A DNA stretch of 6,346 nt from Verrucomicrobiota bacterium (GTDB lineage: Bacteria; Verrucomicrobiota; Verrucomicrobiia; Chthoniobacterales; UBA10450): positions 1 to 6,346 of the forward strand of contig QHOR01000246.1 in the NCBI GenBank assembly GCA_003219395.1. Direction: 5' to 3'. The notes under the pieces are model-generated. The model made no database searches. It was not told the DNA's origin and was given only the letters and a program-made list of their open reading frames with translations. This document shows, in pieces, positions 1 through 5,333 of the stretch. The first letter of the stretch is position 1, and every line of letters starts with the position of its first letter. Made by a program: the position numbers and the translations under genes.

Positions 1-915
1 CAGTGCGACACTGATGATAATCGCGTTGACGGTGGAAAATTTGAGATCGGTGAAATTTACGTAGACCGGTGTATGCGGGGCGGAAGCGGCATCGGCATCG
101 ACATGTCGAAGCAAGCGATTGGTAACACTAACAAGAGATTGATTCTTCCAGGTATAGCTGCGCATCGGGCGCTGCCCCACGCTAAGTTCACTATATTTCA
201 ACATTCCAGCACCCCACTTCTCGAGGTCGTGCCATACTCGTTCGAATCCTCGGAACGGCGTCGGTAAAATGAGAATCAGAAATATCAGTGTCGCGACAAG
301 ACTACCGGCTGCTTTCCACCAACGCCGGTAAACCAGATAAACCATGGCAAGTACCGGAAATGCTTTGATCGCAGCGGCGACTGCAATGAGGATGCCGGCC
401 ACAATTTCGCGTTTCGTTCGCAACGCAACAAAAGCGCCCAGCATCAGTGCCAGTAACACAACACTCGGCTGACCGAGGTGGTAACTGGACCAGATATAAA
501 CAATCACAAGGAGACTCGGAATGAGATACAGCCAGCAGTTTGTTGTGTTCCGACTGCCCGCAGCGAGAACAGCACTCAGTTTGACACTGCAAAACCAGGC
601 GATCGAATTGATCGCCACGAGAAGAAATATCAATCCTCCCTGACCAAGCAAACTCGCGCCCGCCAGAAAAAGCGCGCAGGGCGGCGGATACATGAAATCG
701 TACTTTCCGGCACGAAAGAAATAAATCTCATCTCCCGCCAGCACATGTTTGCCGGTGGCGTACCAAAGTTCGTAATCAAAGATGGTGTGGCCGCGGAGGT
801 AACGCAGGAGCGGAAGCGCAGAGAAGACAATCGCTGTCGCAACAAACGCCCAGAGCAATGTGCGTCGCCTTGCTGCATTGTTCAATCGCCCGTTCGCGGG
901 CGACCCGCACGGCAC
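1..915 (-). CDS. GT87/DUF2029-type integral membrane glycosyltransferase (partial, C-terminus beyond window edge)
   Basis: An uninterrupted minus-strand frame of 305 codons runs off the left edge. The product is very hydrophobic, with probable membrane helices near residues 20-39, 80-120 (two), 129-165 (two), 171-196, 204-220 and from about 296. Features matching the GT87 (DUF2029) family, which uses polyprenyl-phosphate-linked sugars, are: the first loop after helix 1, FDYELWYATGKHVLAGDEIY, whose Asp47 sits where the family's proposed catalytic Asp lies; YPPP near residue 76; the AAIKAFPVLAMVYLVYRRWW helix near 181-200; and KNQSL near 257. Substrate and acceptor cannot be read from the sequence. 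I chose the GTG at 915 because GAGGAG lies 9 nt upstream (925-930). An in-frame ATG at 958-960 would add 15 residues encoded partly by the repeat element, and is less likely. The gene follows gatA on the same strand after about 160 bp, so cotranscription is possible but unproven. Confidence 0.78.
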   Translation of the reverse strand, partial: MPCGSPANGRLNNAARRRTLLWAFVATAIVFSALPLLRYLRGHTIFDYELWYATGKHVLAGDEIYFFRAGKYDFMYPPPCALFLAGASLLGQGGLIFLLVAINSIAWFCSVKLSAVLAAGSRNTTNCWLYLIPSLLVIVYIWSSYHLGQPSVVLLALMLGAFVALRTKREIVAGILIAVAAAIKAFPVLAMVYLVYRRWWKAAGSLVATLIFLILILPTPFRGFERVWHDLEKWGAGMLKYSELSVGQRPMRSYTWKNQSLVSVTNRLLRHVDADAASAPHTPVYVNFTDLKFSTVNAIIISVAL

Positions 916-924
916 GTCTGAAGA

Positions 925-930
925 CTCCTC
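925..930 (-). promoter_or_regulatory. Shine-Dalgarno sequence deciding the GT87 start
   Basis: On the minus strand GAGGAG stands 9 nt before the GTG at 915. It is the clearest ribosome binding site in the window. It favours this GTG over the in-frame ATG at 960, which has only AAAG just before it and lies inside the inverted repeat. Confidence 0.6.
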
Positions 931-935
931 AAGTT

Positions 936-1026
936 TATCATGTTGAGCGAAGCGAAACATCTTTGATCATTTCAGCAAGTTCGGCCTCAGCAAGTACTGA
1001 GATTCTTCGCGTGGCTCAGAATGACA
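936..1026. repeat. 91-bp MITE-like or palindromic element with imperfect 27-bp terminal inverted repeats
   Basis: Bases 936-962 and the reverse complement of 1000-1026 agree at 20 of 27 positions. The shared parts are a central TGAGC, a GCGAA stretch and a terminal ATCT. The interior (963-999) holds a 9-bp direct repeat TCAGCAAGT at 972-980 and 987-995. The ends resemble a repeat type I recall as common in several soil phyla, whose reading frames give peptides like 'VERSET' and 'LRVAQND'; that recollection is not a search result. The element occupies most of the gatA/GT87 gap and encodes no transposase, so if mobile it would depend on an enzyme elsewhere. The RNA could fold into a long stem and affect read-through from gatA. 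Confidence 0.7.
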
Positions 1027-1074
1027 CAGAAGGCGCTCCTGGTTCTTCTCTCACTCGCCCGTGTATCTGGCAGA

Positions 1075-2544
1075 TCATTTTGCCGGGGCAATCGGTGGAC
1101 GCGCTTTGTGCCAGTCCGTGCTCTGCTCGTAGGCATGCGCCATTTGCAGAATGCCCGCCTCACCCAGCGGTTTGCCTAACAACTGCAAGCCAATCGGCAG
1201 ACGATGCCCCTCCACCTTTGCAAAACCGCACGGCACGCTGATTCCGCAGATTCCAGCCAGATTGGCCGCGATGGTGAAGATATCGGCCAGATACATTTGC
1301 AACGGATCTTCGGTGCGTTCGCCTAGTTTGAACGCCGGCACCGGCGACGTCGGTGAAATCAATGCATCTACTGTCTCAAACGCCCTGGCGAAATCCTGCC
1401 GAATCAACTCTCGCACTTTTTGTGCGCGCAAATAGTAGGCGTCGTAATAGCCGGAGCTCAGGACGTACGTCCCAAGGATAATGCGACGTTTCACCTCCGG
1501 CCCGAAACCTTGTTCACGAGTGCGGCCATAAAGATCGAGCATGTCCTTCGGATTTTCTGCTCGATGTCCATAACGCACTCCATCAAAGCGAGCGAGATTG
1601 GCGGATGCTTCCGCCGTGGCCAGAATGTAATAGACGGCGACTGCGTAATCGGTATGGGGCAATGAAACATCGACTATGTCCGCGCCTAACGAATTCATCT
1701 TTTTCACCGCGTCGTCGACCGCAGCTCTCACTTGTGGATCGATCCCTTCGATCATGTACTCCTTCGGCAGACCCAACCGGATTCCGCGCAAATCATTTCC
1801 GAGCTTTGCAGCAAAGTCAGGCACCGGCTCATTGAGAGAGGTGCTGTCTCGCGGATCATGCCCCGCCGTCGCGTTCAGAATGAGGGCAGAGTCGCGGACG
1901 GTTTTAGTCAACGGCCCGATTTGATCAAGCGATGAAGCAAACGCGACGAGACCAAATCGCGAGACTCGGCCGTACGTCGGTTTGAAACCAACAACGCCCG
2001 ATAGCGCAGCGGGTTGCCGAATTGAACCGCCGGTGTCGCTGCCCAACGCCCCGAATGCTGCGTCAGTTGCCACTGCTGCCGCCGAACCGCCACTCGAGCC
2101 GCCCGGCACGCGGGACAAATCCCACGGATTCCGCGTCAATTTCACTGCAGAATTTTCCGTGGACGAACCCATGGCAAACTCGTCCAGGTTGGTTTTTCCA
2201 AACGGAATAGCGCCGGCCGTGCGCAATTTTTGAATGATCGTGGCATCGTATGGGGATCGATAACCGCGCAAGATGTTTGAGGCGCACGTGCAAGGCTGAC
2301 CCATCACATTGATGATGTCTTTGATGGCAACCGGGACGCCGCCCAAAGGGAGATCGACGTTCGCCTCTTCTGCTTCTTTCATCGCGCCATCAATGTCCAG
2401 CGACAGATAGGCCCCAATTTCTCCATCGACAGACTGAATGCGTTTTCGCAGAGCATCGATGACTTCAGACGCGGAAACCTCCCTGCGACGCAACAATGAT
2501 TGCAGATCGGCGATGCTAAGCGCCGGCAGATCCTTGTCCGTCAT
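1075..2544 (-). CDS. gatA: Asp-tRNA(Asn)/Glu-tRNA(Gln) amidotransferase subunit A
   Basis: GatA is the glutaminase subunit of the cytoplasmic GatCAB complex. It releases ammonia from glutamine, which GatB uses to convert Glu-tRNA(Gln) to Gln-tRNA(Gln) and/or Asp-tRNA(Asn) to Asn-tRNA(Asn). The 489-residue product has the usual full length. The amidase-signature core is intact: Lys75 in VAIKD, the cis-Ser Ser150 in the PGGSSGGSAAAVA stretch, and the nucleophile Ser174 in GSDTGGSIRQPA, giving the Ser-cisSer-Lys triad. Other family blocks are GKTNLDEFAMGSSTEN (116-131), GFKPTYGRVSRFGLVAFASS (186-205), SSGYYDAYYLRAQKVR in the C-terminal half and the terminal LPIGLQLLGKP. The ATG at 2544 overlaps the gatC stop (ATGA), so the two are translationally coupled. 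Amidase-family homologues with other substrates exist, but the gatC neighbour and the GatA-specific blocks make this call secure. gatB is not in the window. Confidence 0.98.
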   Translation of the reverse strand: MTDKDLPALSIADLQSLLRRREVSASEVIDALRKRIQSVDGEIGAYLSLDIDGAMKEAEEANVDLPLGGVPVAIKDIINVMGQPCTCASNILRGYRSPYDATIIQKLRTAGAIPFGKTNLDEFAMGSSTENSAVKLTRNPWDLSRVPGGSSGGSAAAVATDAAFGALGSDTGGSIRQPAALSGVVGFKPTYGRVSRFGLVAFASSLDQIGPLTKTVRDSALILNATAGHDPRDSTSLNEPVPDFAAKLGNDLRGIRLGLPKEYMIEGIDPQVRAAVDDAVKKMNSLGADIVDVSLPHTDYAVAVYYILATAEASANLARFDGVRYGHRAENPKDMLDLYGRTREQGFGPEVKRRIILGTYVLSSGYYDAYYLRAQKVRELIRQDFARAFETVDALISPTSPVPAFKLGERTEDPLQMYLADIFTIAANLAGICGISVPCGFAKVEGHRLPIGLQLLGKPLGEAGILQMAHAYEQSTDWHKARPPIAPAK

Positions 2545-2831
2545 TCCACAACTTTAGGGACGATAAAAAGATCGTTCGCCTTTCGAGGGGCGTTACTCAA
2601 CGCTTGCTCCGCCGTAAACCAGTCACGCGGCGCGTCCTCGCGGAAAACATTAAAAACGGCAAGTGCGTGAGCGGCTGCTTCCACGTGACTCACGTCAGCC
2701 TGACTGAGTTTTTCGACGTAATTGAGCACATCGCCTAATTGCGCCTGAAAAGCGTTCGCTTCCTGCTCGGACAGATTGATCCGCGCCAATCGGGCAACGT
2801 ACGCAACATCGAGATCCGCGGCGCCGGCCAT
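2541..2831 (-). CDS. gatC: Asp-tRNA(Asn)/Glu-tRNA(Gln) amidotransferase subunit C
   Basis: GatC is the small belt-like subunit that wraps GatA and GatB and stabilises the complex. The 96-residue product has typical family length and pattern: an N-terminal helix VAYVARLARINLSEQE (residues 9-24), a second helix with the DVLNYVEKLSQADVSHVE block (34-51), NVFREDAP (61-68), and the C-terminal signature ALSNAPRKANDLFIVPKVVE (77-96). The usual Pro after the 'D..gVE' block is replaced by Ala here. The ATG at 2831 lies 9 nt after the stop of the upstream membrane-anchored protein and has no obvious Shine-Dalgarno sequence. The stop overlaps the gatA start by the ATGA arrangement. The tight spacing on both sides implies a polycistronic message. 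Confidence 0.97.
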   Translation of the reverse strand: MAGAADLDVAYVARLARINLSEQEANAFQAQLGDVLNYVEKLSQADVSHVEAAAHALAVFNVFREDAPRDWFTAEQALSNAPRKANDLFIVPKVVE

Positions 2832-2840
2832 GACTGTCGT

Positions 2841-3188
2841 TCAGGAATGCAGGTTGCTGATCAGCCAGATAACGGCTGCTGCAAGCGCCACCACAAGAAG
2901 GAGAAAAATGATTTGGCCGTCTCGTCGCTCTTTGCGCATCGAACGAGGGCGCCTGGAACTTCTGCTTTCGCCCTGGTCCTGCGCCGTCACGGAGACGCGA
3001 AATCGTCTATTGCTTCGGTTGTCCTTTGCTCCTTGCTCCGTCCGGTTTTTCTCGACTTGCGGCACCTTCGCAACAAGCCGCTCGAGTTTTTCAAGTCTTT
3101 CCCGCAAGTCCGCTTCCTGCCGTGCTATTTCTTCCTGCCTTCGGCGAATCGGCAGGCTGGATCTGGACGAACTACGAAACATCGCCAT
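2841..3188 (-). CDS. Uncharacterised 115-residue coiled-coil protein with C-terminal membrane anchor
   Basis: I do not recognise this family. The product starts with a short Ser/Arg-rich segment (1-17), then a strongly charged amphipathic helix likely to form a coiled coil (about 16-45, containing RRRQEEIARQEADLRERLEK). A polar, low-complexity, Arg/Ser-rich linker follows (46-90), ending in a basic cluster MRKERRDG. A single hydrophobic segment (about 92-110, IIFLLLVVALAAAVIWLI) comes just before the end. By the positive-inside rule the bulk would be cytoplasmic, with only a few residues outside: a tail-anchored topology. The ATG at 3188 overlaps the TAA of the preceding frame (TAATG), which implies coupled translation; ATG at 3182 is an alternative. 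An upstream extension in this frame to 3278 overlaps the preceding gene and looks non-coding. gatC follows after 9 nt. Role unknown; a scaffold or membrane tether is only a guess. Confidence 0.7.
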   Translation of the reverse strand: MAMFRSSSRSSLPIRRRQEEIARQEADLRERLEKLERLVAKVPQVEKNRTEQGAKDNRSNRRFRVSVTAQDQGESRSSRRPRSMRKERRDGQIIFLLLVVALAAAVIWLISNLHS

Positions 3189-3412
3189 TACTTGCTCGCC
3201 ATCCAAACGAAAAGAGCGAGGGCAATAGCGCCAAAGATAATGAGGGGCAACGTGAGTGCGACGCCAATCTGGAACCACTGAGAAAATGAACGTCCGTCGC
3301 CACTCTCATAACCCTCCGTTCCAACCTCAGGCAATGATGAATCGCCTTCGTGTCCACCCGCTGCCTGCAACCGGCTGCGTTGCTCGTTGTACACTGTGCG
3401 CGCCTCGTCCAC
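3188..3412 (-). CDS. Membrane-anchor half of a probably frameshifted coiled-coil protein
   Basis: If read alone from the GTG at 3412 this gives 74 residues: a short helical start (MDEARTVYNEQRSRLQAAGG), an acidic/Gly/Ser linker (20-43), and one hydrophobic segment at about 48-71 (FQIGVALTLPLIIFGAIALA then LFVW) followed by MASK. The GTG has no convincing Shine-Dalgarno sequence. The protein-like reading extends upstream of it in the same frame, through KSWNPSDLHKELSRALSTV, without any start codon. This suggests the segment is the C-terminus of the coiled-coil frame that ends at 3430, displaced by a -1 shift near 3460-3470. Its TAA overlaps the next gene's ATG. The overall design (coiled coil, polar linker, C-terminal anchor) mirrors the 2841-3188 neighbour. 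Function unknown. Confidence 0.55.
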   Translation of the reverse strand: MDEARTVYNEQRSRLQAAGGHEGDSSLPEVGTEGYESGDGRSFSQWFQIGVALTLPLIIFGAIALALFVWMASK

Positions 3413-3429
3413 TGTGCTTAAAGCCCGGC

Positions 3430-3771
3430 TCAGTTCCTTGTGTAAATCCGAGGGATTCCAGCTCTTTGGCTCTCCCGGGCCGCGCGAATTTGCTCGAGCC
3501 GGCTTTGAGCATTGTACCCTTCACGCTCGAGGACAACGAGCGACCGAGTCAGTTTATCCGCCATTTCTGCGCGACCCTGCTCCAACTCGTCCTGGCGGCG
3601 ACTCAGTTCTTCCAATTCGCGCTTTTGTTTTTCGATCTGCTCCTGCTGGCGTTTGAGCTGAAGGAGTTGCTCCTGCGCTTTCTGCACCTGCGAGTCCAGA
3701 TGCTCGGGAGAATTGGCCTCGTCCTCGCTCAATTCGAGCATTTGTTCACTCGATCGAAATTTTTCTGGCAT
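3430..3771 (-). CDS. Coiled-coil half of a probably frameshifted membrane-anchored protein
   Basis: From the ATG at 3771 this frame gives 113 residues dominated by a long Gln/Glu/Lys/Arg-rich coiled coil (about 27-100), with stretches such as KAQEQLLQLKRQQEQIEKQK and RELEELSRRQDELEQGRAEM. After RLEQIRAARES the frame loses helical character and ends at a TGA (3430-3432) with GIPRIYTRN. The C-terminal half of the likely original protein continues in the -1 frame down to 3188. The frame is open back to a GTG at 3834, and ATG at 3807 is another candidate; I preferred 3771 because the residues before it look unlike the rest, but no start has a clear Shine-Dalgarno sequence. It is the first gene of the row leading into gatCA. 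I do not recognise a family beyond generic coiled coil. Confidence 0.55.
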   Translation of the reverse strand: MPEKFRSSEQMLELSEDEANSPEHLDSQVQKAQEQLLQLKRQQEQIEKQKRELEELSRRQDELEQGRAEMADKLTRSLVVLEREGYNAQSRLEQIRAARESQRAGIPRIYTRN

Positions 3772-3918
3772 GACAGATGGTGATTCGCCGTGCGCGCTGT
3801 AGCGCATATTAAGTGGCTCACTTGAGATTTCCACATATTTTCGTTAAGCACGCGCGAAAAGTTTCGGTCGCCAATCAAGTCCAAAGTAATCAGCTTGTCT
3901 TCGATAGCGCGATCGGAA

Positions 3919-3937
3919 GTCAGACATCTTGCCTGAC
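3919..3937. repeat. Hairpin repeat with ATCTT loop
   Basis: GTCAGAC (3919-3925) and GCCTGAC (3931-3937) pair at 6 of 7 positions around the loop ATCTT. Read on the minus strand the core is GCAAGATGT, the same core as in the next hairpin but in the opposite orientation. Confidence 0.6.
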
Positions 3938-3971
3938 TCGGCTGCGGGGCTGCCAACCCGACATTATTGCA

Positions 3972-3990
3972 AACGAGCAAGATGCTCGTT
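3972..3990. repeat. Perfect 7-bp hairpin with AAGAT loop, possible terminator of the rRNA methyltransferase gene
   Basis: AACGAGC (3972-3978) and GCTCGTT (3984-3990) form a perfect 7-bp stem around AAGAT. It lies about 40 nt beyond the stop codon of the minus-strand methyltransferase gene. On that strand the stem is followed by only a weak T-rich run (GTTTGC), so termination is plausible but not certain. The GCAAGATGC core resembles palindromes I recall as abundant in Verrucomicrobiota genomes; this is memory, not a search. Confidence 0.6.
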
Positions 3991-4011
3991 AGCCGGGCGA
4001 AGATGGCGGCT
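3991..4011. repeat. Third hairpin with AAGAT core, adjoining the second
   Basis: AGCCG (3991-3995) and CGGCT (4007-4011) pair around an 11-nt centre containing AAGAT. It begins at the base after the previous hairpin ends, so the two could be one compound repeat. The stem is short, so this is the weakest of the three. Confidence 0.4.
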
Positions 4012-4028
4012 TCACTTCCCGCCGAGCG

Positions 4029-5258
4029 TCAACGCCCCGGCATCATTTCCAGAAGGAAACCTTTAAAATATTCCGTTTCTGGAATTGTCGGCAGCACGGG
4101 ATGATCAGGCGCCTGCTCGAACCGGCGCAATCGTCGCGCGGAACGCCGCGCATCGACAAGGGCATCGGCGATTGCCTGCGCAAATTCGTTATCGCTCACA
4201 TGATGGGAGCATGAAAAAGTCGCCAGCAGGCCATTCTTCGACAAGAGCTTAAATGCGCGCATGTGCAATTCCCGATAGCCACGCAACGCGTCGCGCAGTC
4301 CACTTCTGGTTCTAGTAAACGACGGCGGATCGAGAACAACCAAATCATACCGGCCGCCCCCTTTTTCAGTCGCCCGCAGGAATTGAAAGACATCCTGCTC
4401 GATCCATTTCACTTCCAAATGATTGCGCGCCGCGTTTGCTTTCGCACCCGCGACGTTGTCGGAGCTTTCTTCAATGCCCGTCACATCTGCCGCGCCCGCG
4501 CGGGCGCAGGTCAGCGCAAATGCTCCCTGATTTGTAAAACAATCCAGCACGCGCTGGCCCCGCGCGTATCCGGCAACGACCGAATAATTATGTTTTTGAT
4601 CGAGATAAAAACCGGTCTTTTGCCCATGTAAAAGATCGATTTCGAACTTCACGCCTTCGATTTCGATTTCGACATTCGATGGCGCGTCTCCGCGCAAGAT
4701 GTTTGAATGTAATTCCAGCCCCTCAGCCTTGCGAATCGGCGCGTCATTTCGCTGAATGATGCACAATGATTGCAGGGCCGGCACGCCGCCTGCGAGTGGA
4801 TCAATCCTGGCAACGGAGGCGCTTGTTGTGCCAAAAACATGTTCAATTGCATCCGCAATCAAGTCTTTTCGCATATCCATCGCCAGCGTGAGCGTTTGCA
4901 TGACGAAATGATGACCGTACCTGTCGAGGATTAATCCAGGCAGCCCATCGCTTTCGCTCCAAACGATGCGGCAGAGTTTGGGATCGACACCGCGTCGTGT
5001 CCGGTATTCGGCCGCCTGTGCGATGCGTCGGCTGAAGAAATCCAGGTCCAGTTCCTGCTTTCGACGCGAAAAACGGCGCGCCACGATTTGTGACTTGGAA
5101 TTGTAGATGGCACTGCCGATCAAACGATCTTTGCCGTCCTTCAAGGAAACGACATCGCCGTCCGCCGGCTTTCCAAAGACTTTCAGTACTTCACTGGAAA
5201 ATACCCAATCGTGTCCGTGCAAAATTCGCGCCCGCGGTTTGACAACAATTCCGGCCAT
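4029..5258 (-). CDS. rlmI: 23S rRNA (cytosine-C5)-methyltransferase, RlmI family
   Basis: Class I SAM-dependent methyltransferase of the RlmI/COG1092 family; E. coli RlmI makes m5C1962 in 23S rRNA. The 409-residue product matches the family's length and order. An N-terminal PUA-like RNA-binding domain spans about 3-65 (containing GHDWVFSSEV). A middle domain includes ESDGLPGLILDRYG (102-115) and the hallmark GQKTGFYLDQK (212-222). The Rossmann domain has motif I RVLDCFTNQGAFALTCARAG (236-255), the acidic Glu263/Glu264 pair, motif IV DLVVLDPPSF (305-314) and motif VI TFSCSHH with Cys350, the likely catalytic cysteine. I chose the ATG at 5258 (MAGIVVKPRARILHGHDWVF) because homologues begin there; the frame extends 21 residues upstream through the repeat-like intergenic region, and those residues look non-coding. 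No clear Shine-Dalgarno sequence. Divergent from purC. The exact target base in this organism is inferred from family. Confidence 0.92.
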   Translation of the reverse strand: MAGIVVKPRARILHGHDWVFSSEVLKVFGKPADGDVVSLKDGKDRLIGSAIYNSKSQIVARRFSRRKQELDLDFFSRRIAQAAEYRTRRGVDPKLCRIVWSESDGLPGLILDRYGHHFVMQTLTLAMDMRKDLIADAIEHVFGTTSASVARIDPLAGGVPALQSLCIIQRNDAPIRKAEGLELHSNILRGDAPSNVEIEIEGVKFEIDLLHGQKTGFYLDQKHNYSVVAGYARGQRVLDCFTNQGAFALTCARAGAADVTGIEESSDNVAGAKANAARNHLEVKWIEQDVFQFLRATEKGGGRYDLVVLDPPSFTRTRSGLRDALRGYRELHMRAFKLLSKNGLLATFSCSHHVSDNEFAQAIADALVDARRSARRLRRFEQAPDHPVLPTIPETEYFKGFLLEMMPGR

Positions 5259-5333
5259 GAGTTGAAGTGAGATGTAAGAAGTGAATAGTGAGAAGTAGTT
5301 ACCCTGTCCCTTTCTCACCACTTATTAATCACT
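5259..5333. repeat. Divergent intergenic region built as an imperfect inverted repeat; must hold both promoters
   Basis: The gap between the rlmI and purC starts is 75 bp. Bases 5266-5284 match the reverse complement of 5315-5333 at 13 of 19 positions, and a perfect inner pair GTGAGAA (5288-5294)/TTCTCAC (5312-5318) encloses a 17-nt centre. AGTGA recurs directly at 5266, 5280 and 5287, and as TCACT at 5329-5333. An A/T-rich TTATTAAT (5322-5329) is too close to the purC ATG to be an ordinary -10 box unless purC begins further in. I could not assign promoters with confidence. The structure may be a small repeat element or an operator shared by both genes. Confidence 0.45.

Larger units (their letters stand above)
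3772..4028. other. Non-coding gap between the rRNA methyltransferase gene and the coiled-coil gene
   Basis: No convincing coding frame crosses this stretch. It must hold the 3' end signals of the methyltransferase gene and, probably, the promoter of the minus-strand coiled-coil/gatCA row. I could not identify a clear -35/-10 pair. Its right half carries three hairpin-forming sequences with a shared AAGAT/ATCTT core, listed separately. If the upstream start codons at 3834 or 3807 are used, the left end of this gap is coding. Confidence 0.5.

Noticed and set aside
302..921. Other open frames on both strands within the first 920 bases (for example 302-592 minus and 478-921 plus).
   Set aside because: The continuous minus-strand frame from 915 has membrane helices and GT87 motifs; the others are shadows with Cys/Arg-rich, motif-free products.
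2739..3281. Long plus-strand open frames (up to 180 codons) opposite gatC and the small anchored protein.
   Set aside because: They overlap well-supported minus-strand genes, show no family features and have Arg/Ser/Cys-rich compositions typical of antisense frames.
3256..3783. A 175-codon plus-strand frame rich in Leu and Phe, superficially membrane-like.
   Set aside because: It is the antisense of the Gln/Glu/Lys-rich coiled-coil gene; Leu/Phe richness is the expected complement of Lys/Gln/Glu codons.
3782..3810. Short palindrome TGCGC...GCGCA near the possible start codons of the coiled-coil gene, considered as an operator.
   Set aside because: A 5-bp GC-only stem is easily met by chance here and it lies inside the open frame if the upstream starts are used.
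3729..3980. An 83-codon minus-strand frame spanning the hairpin cluster.
   Set aside because: It runs through the palindromic repeats and into the coiled-coil gene in another frame, and the product has no protein-like pattern.
5259..5321. A 21-residue N-terminal extension of the rRNA methyltransferase from 5321.
   Set aside because: The extension is encoded entirely by the repeat-like divergent region and precedes the conserved start of the PUA-like domain at MAGIVVKPRA.
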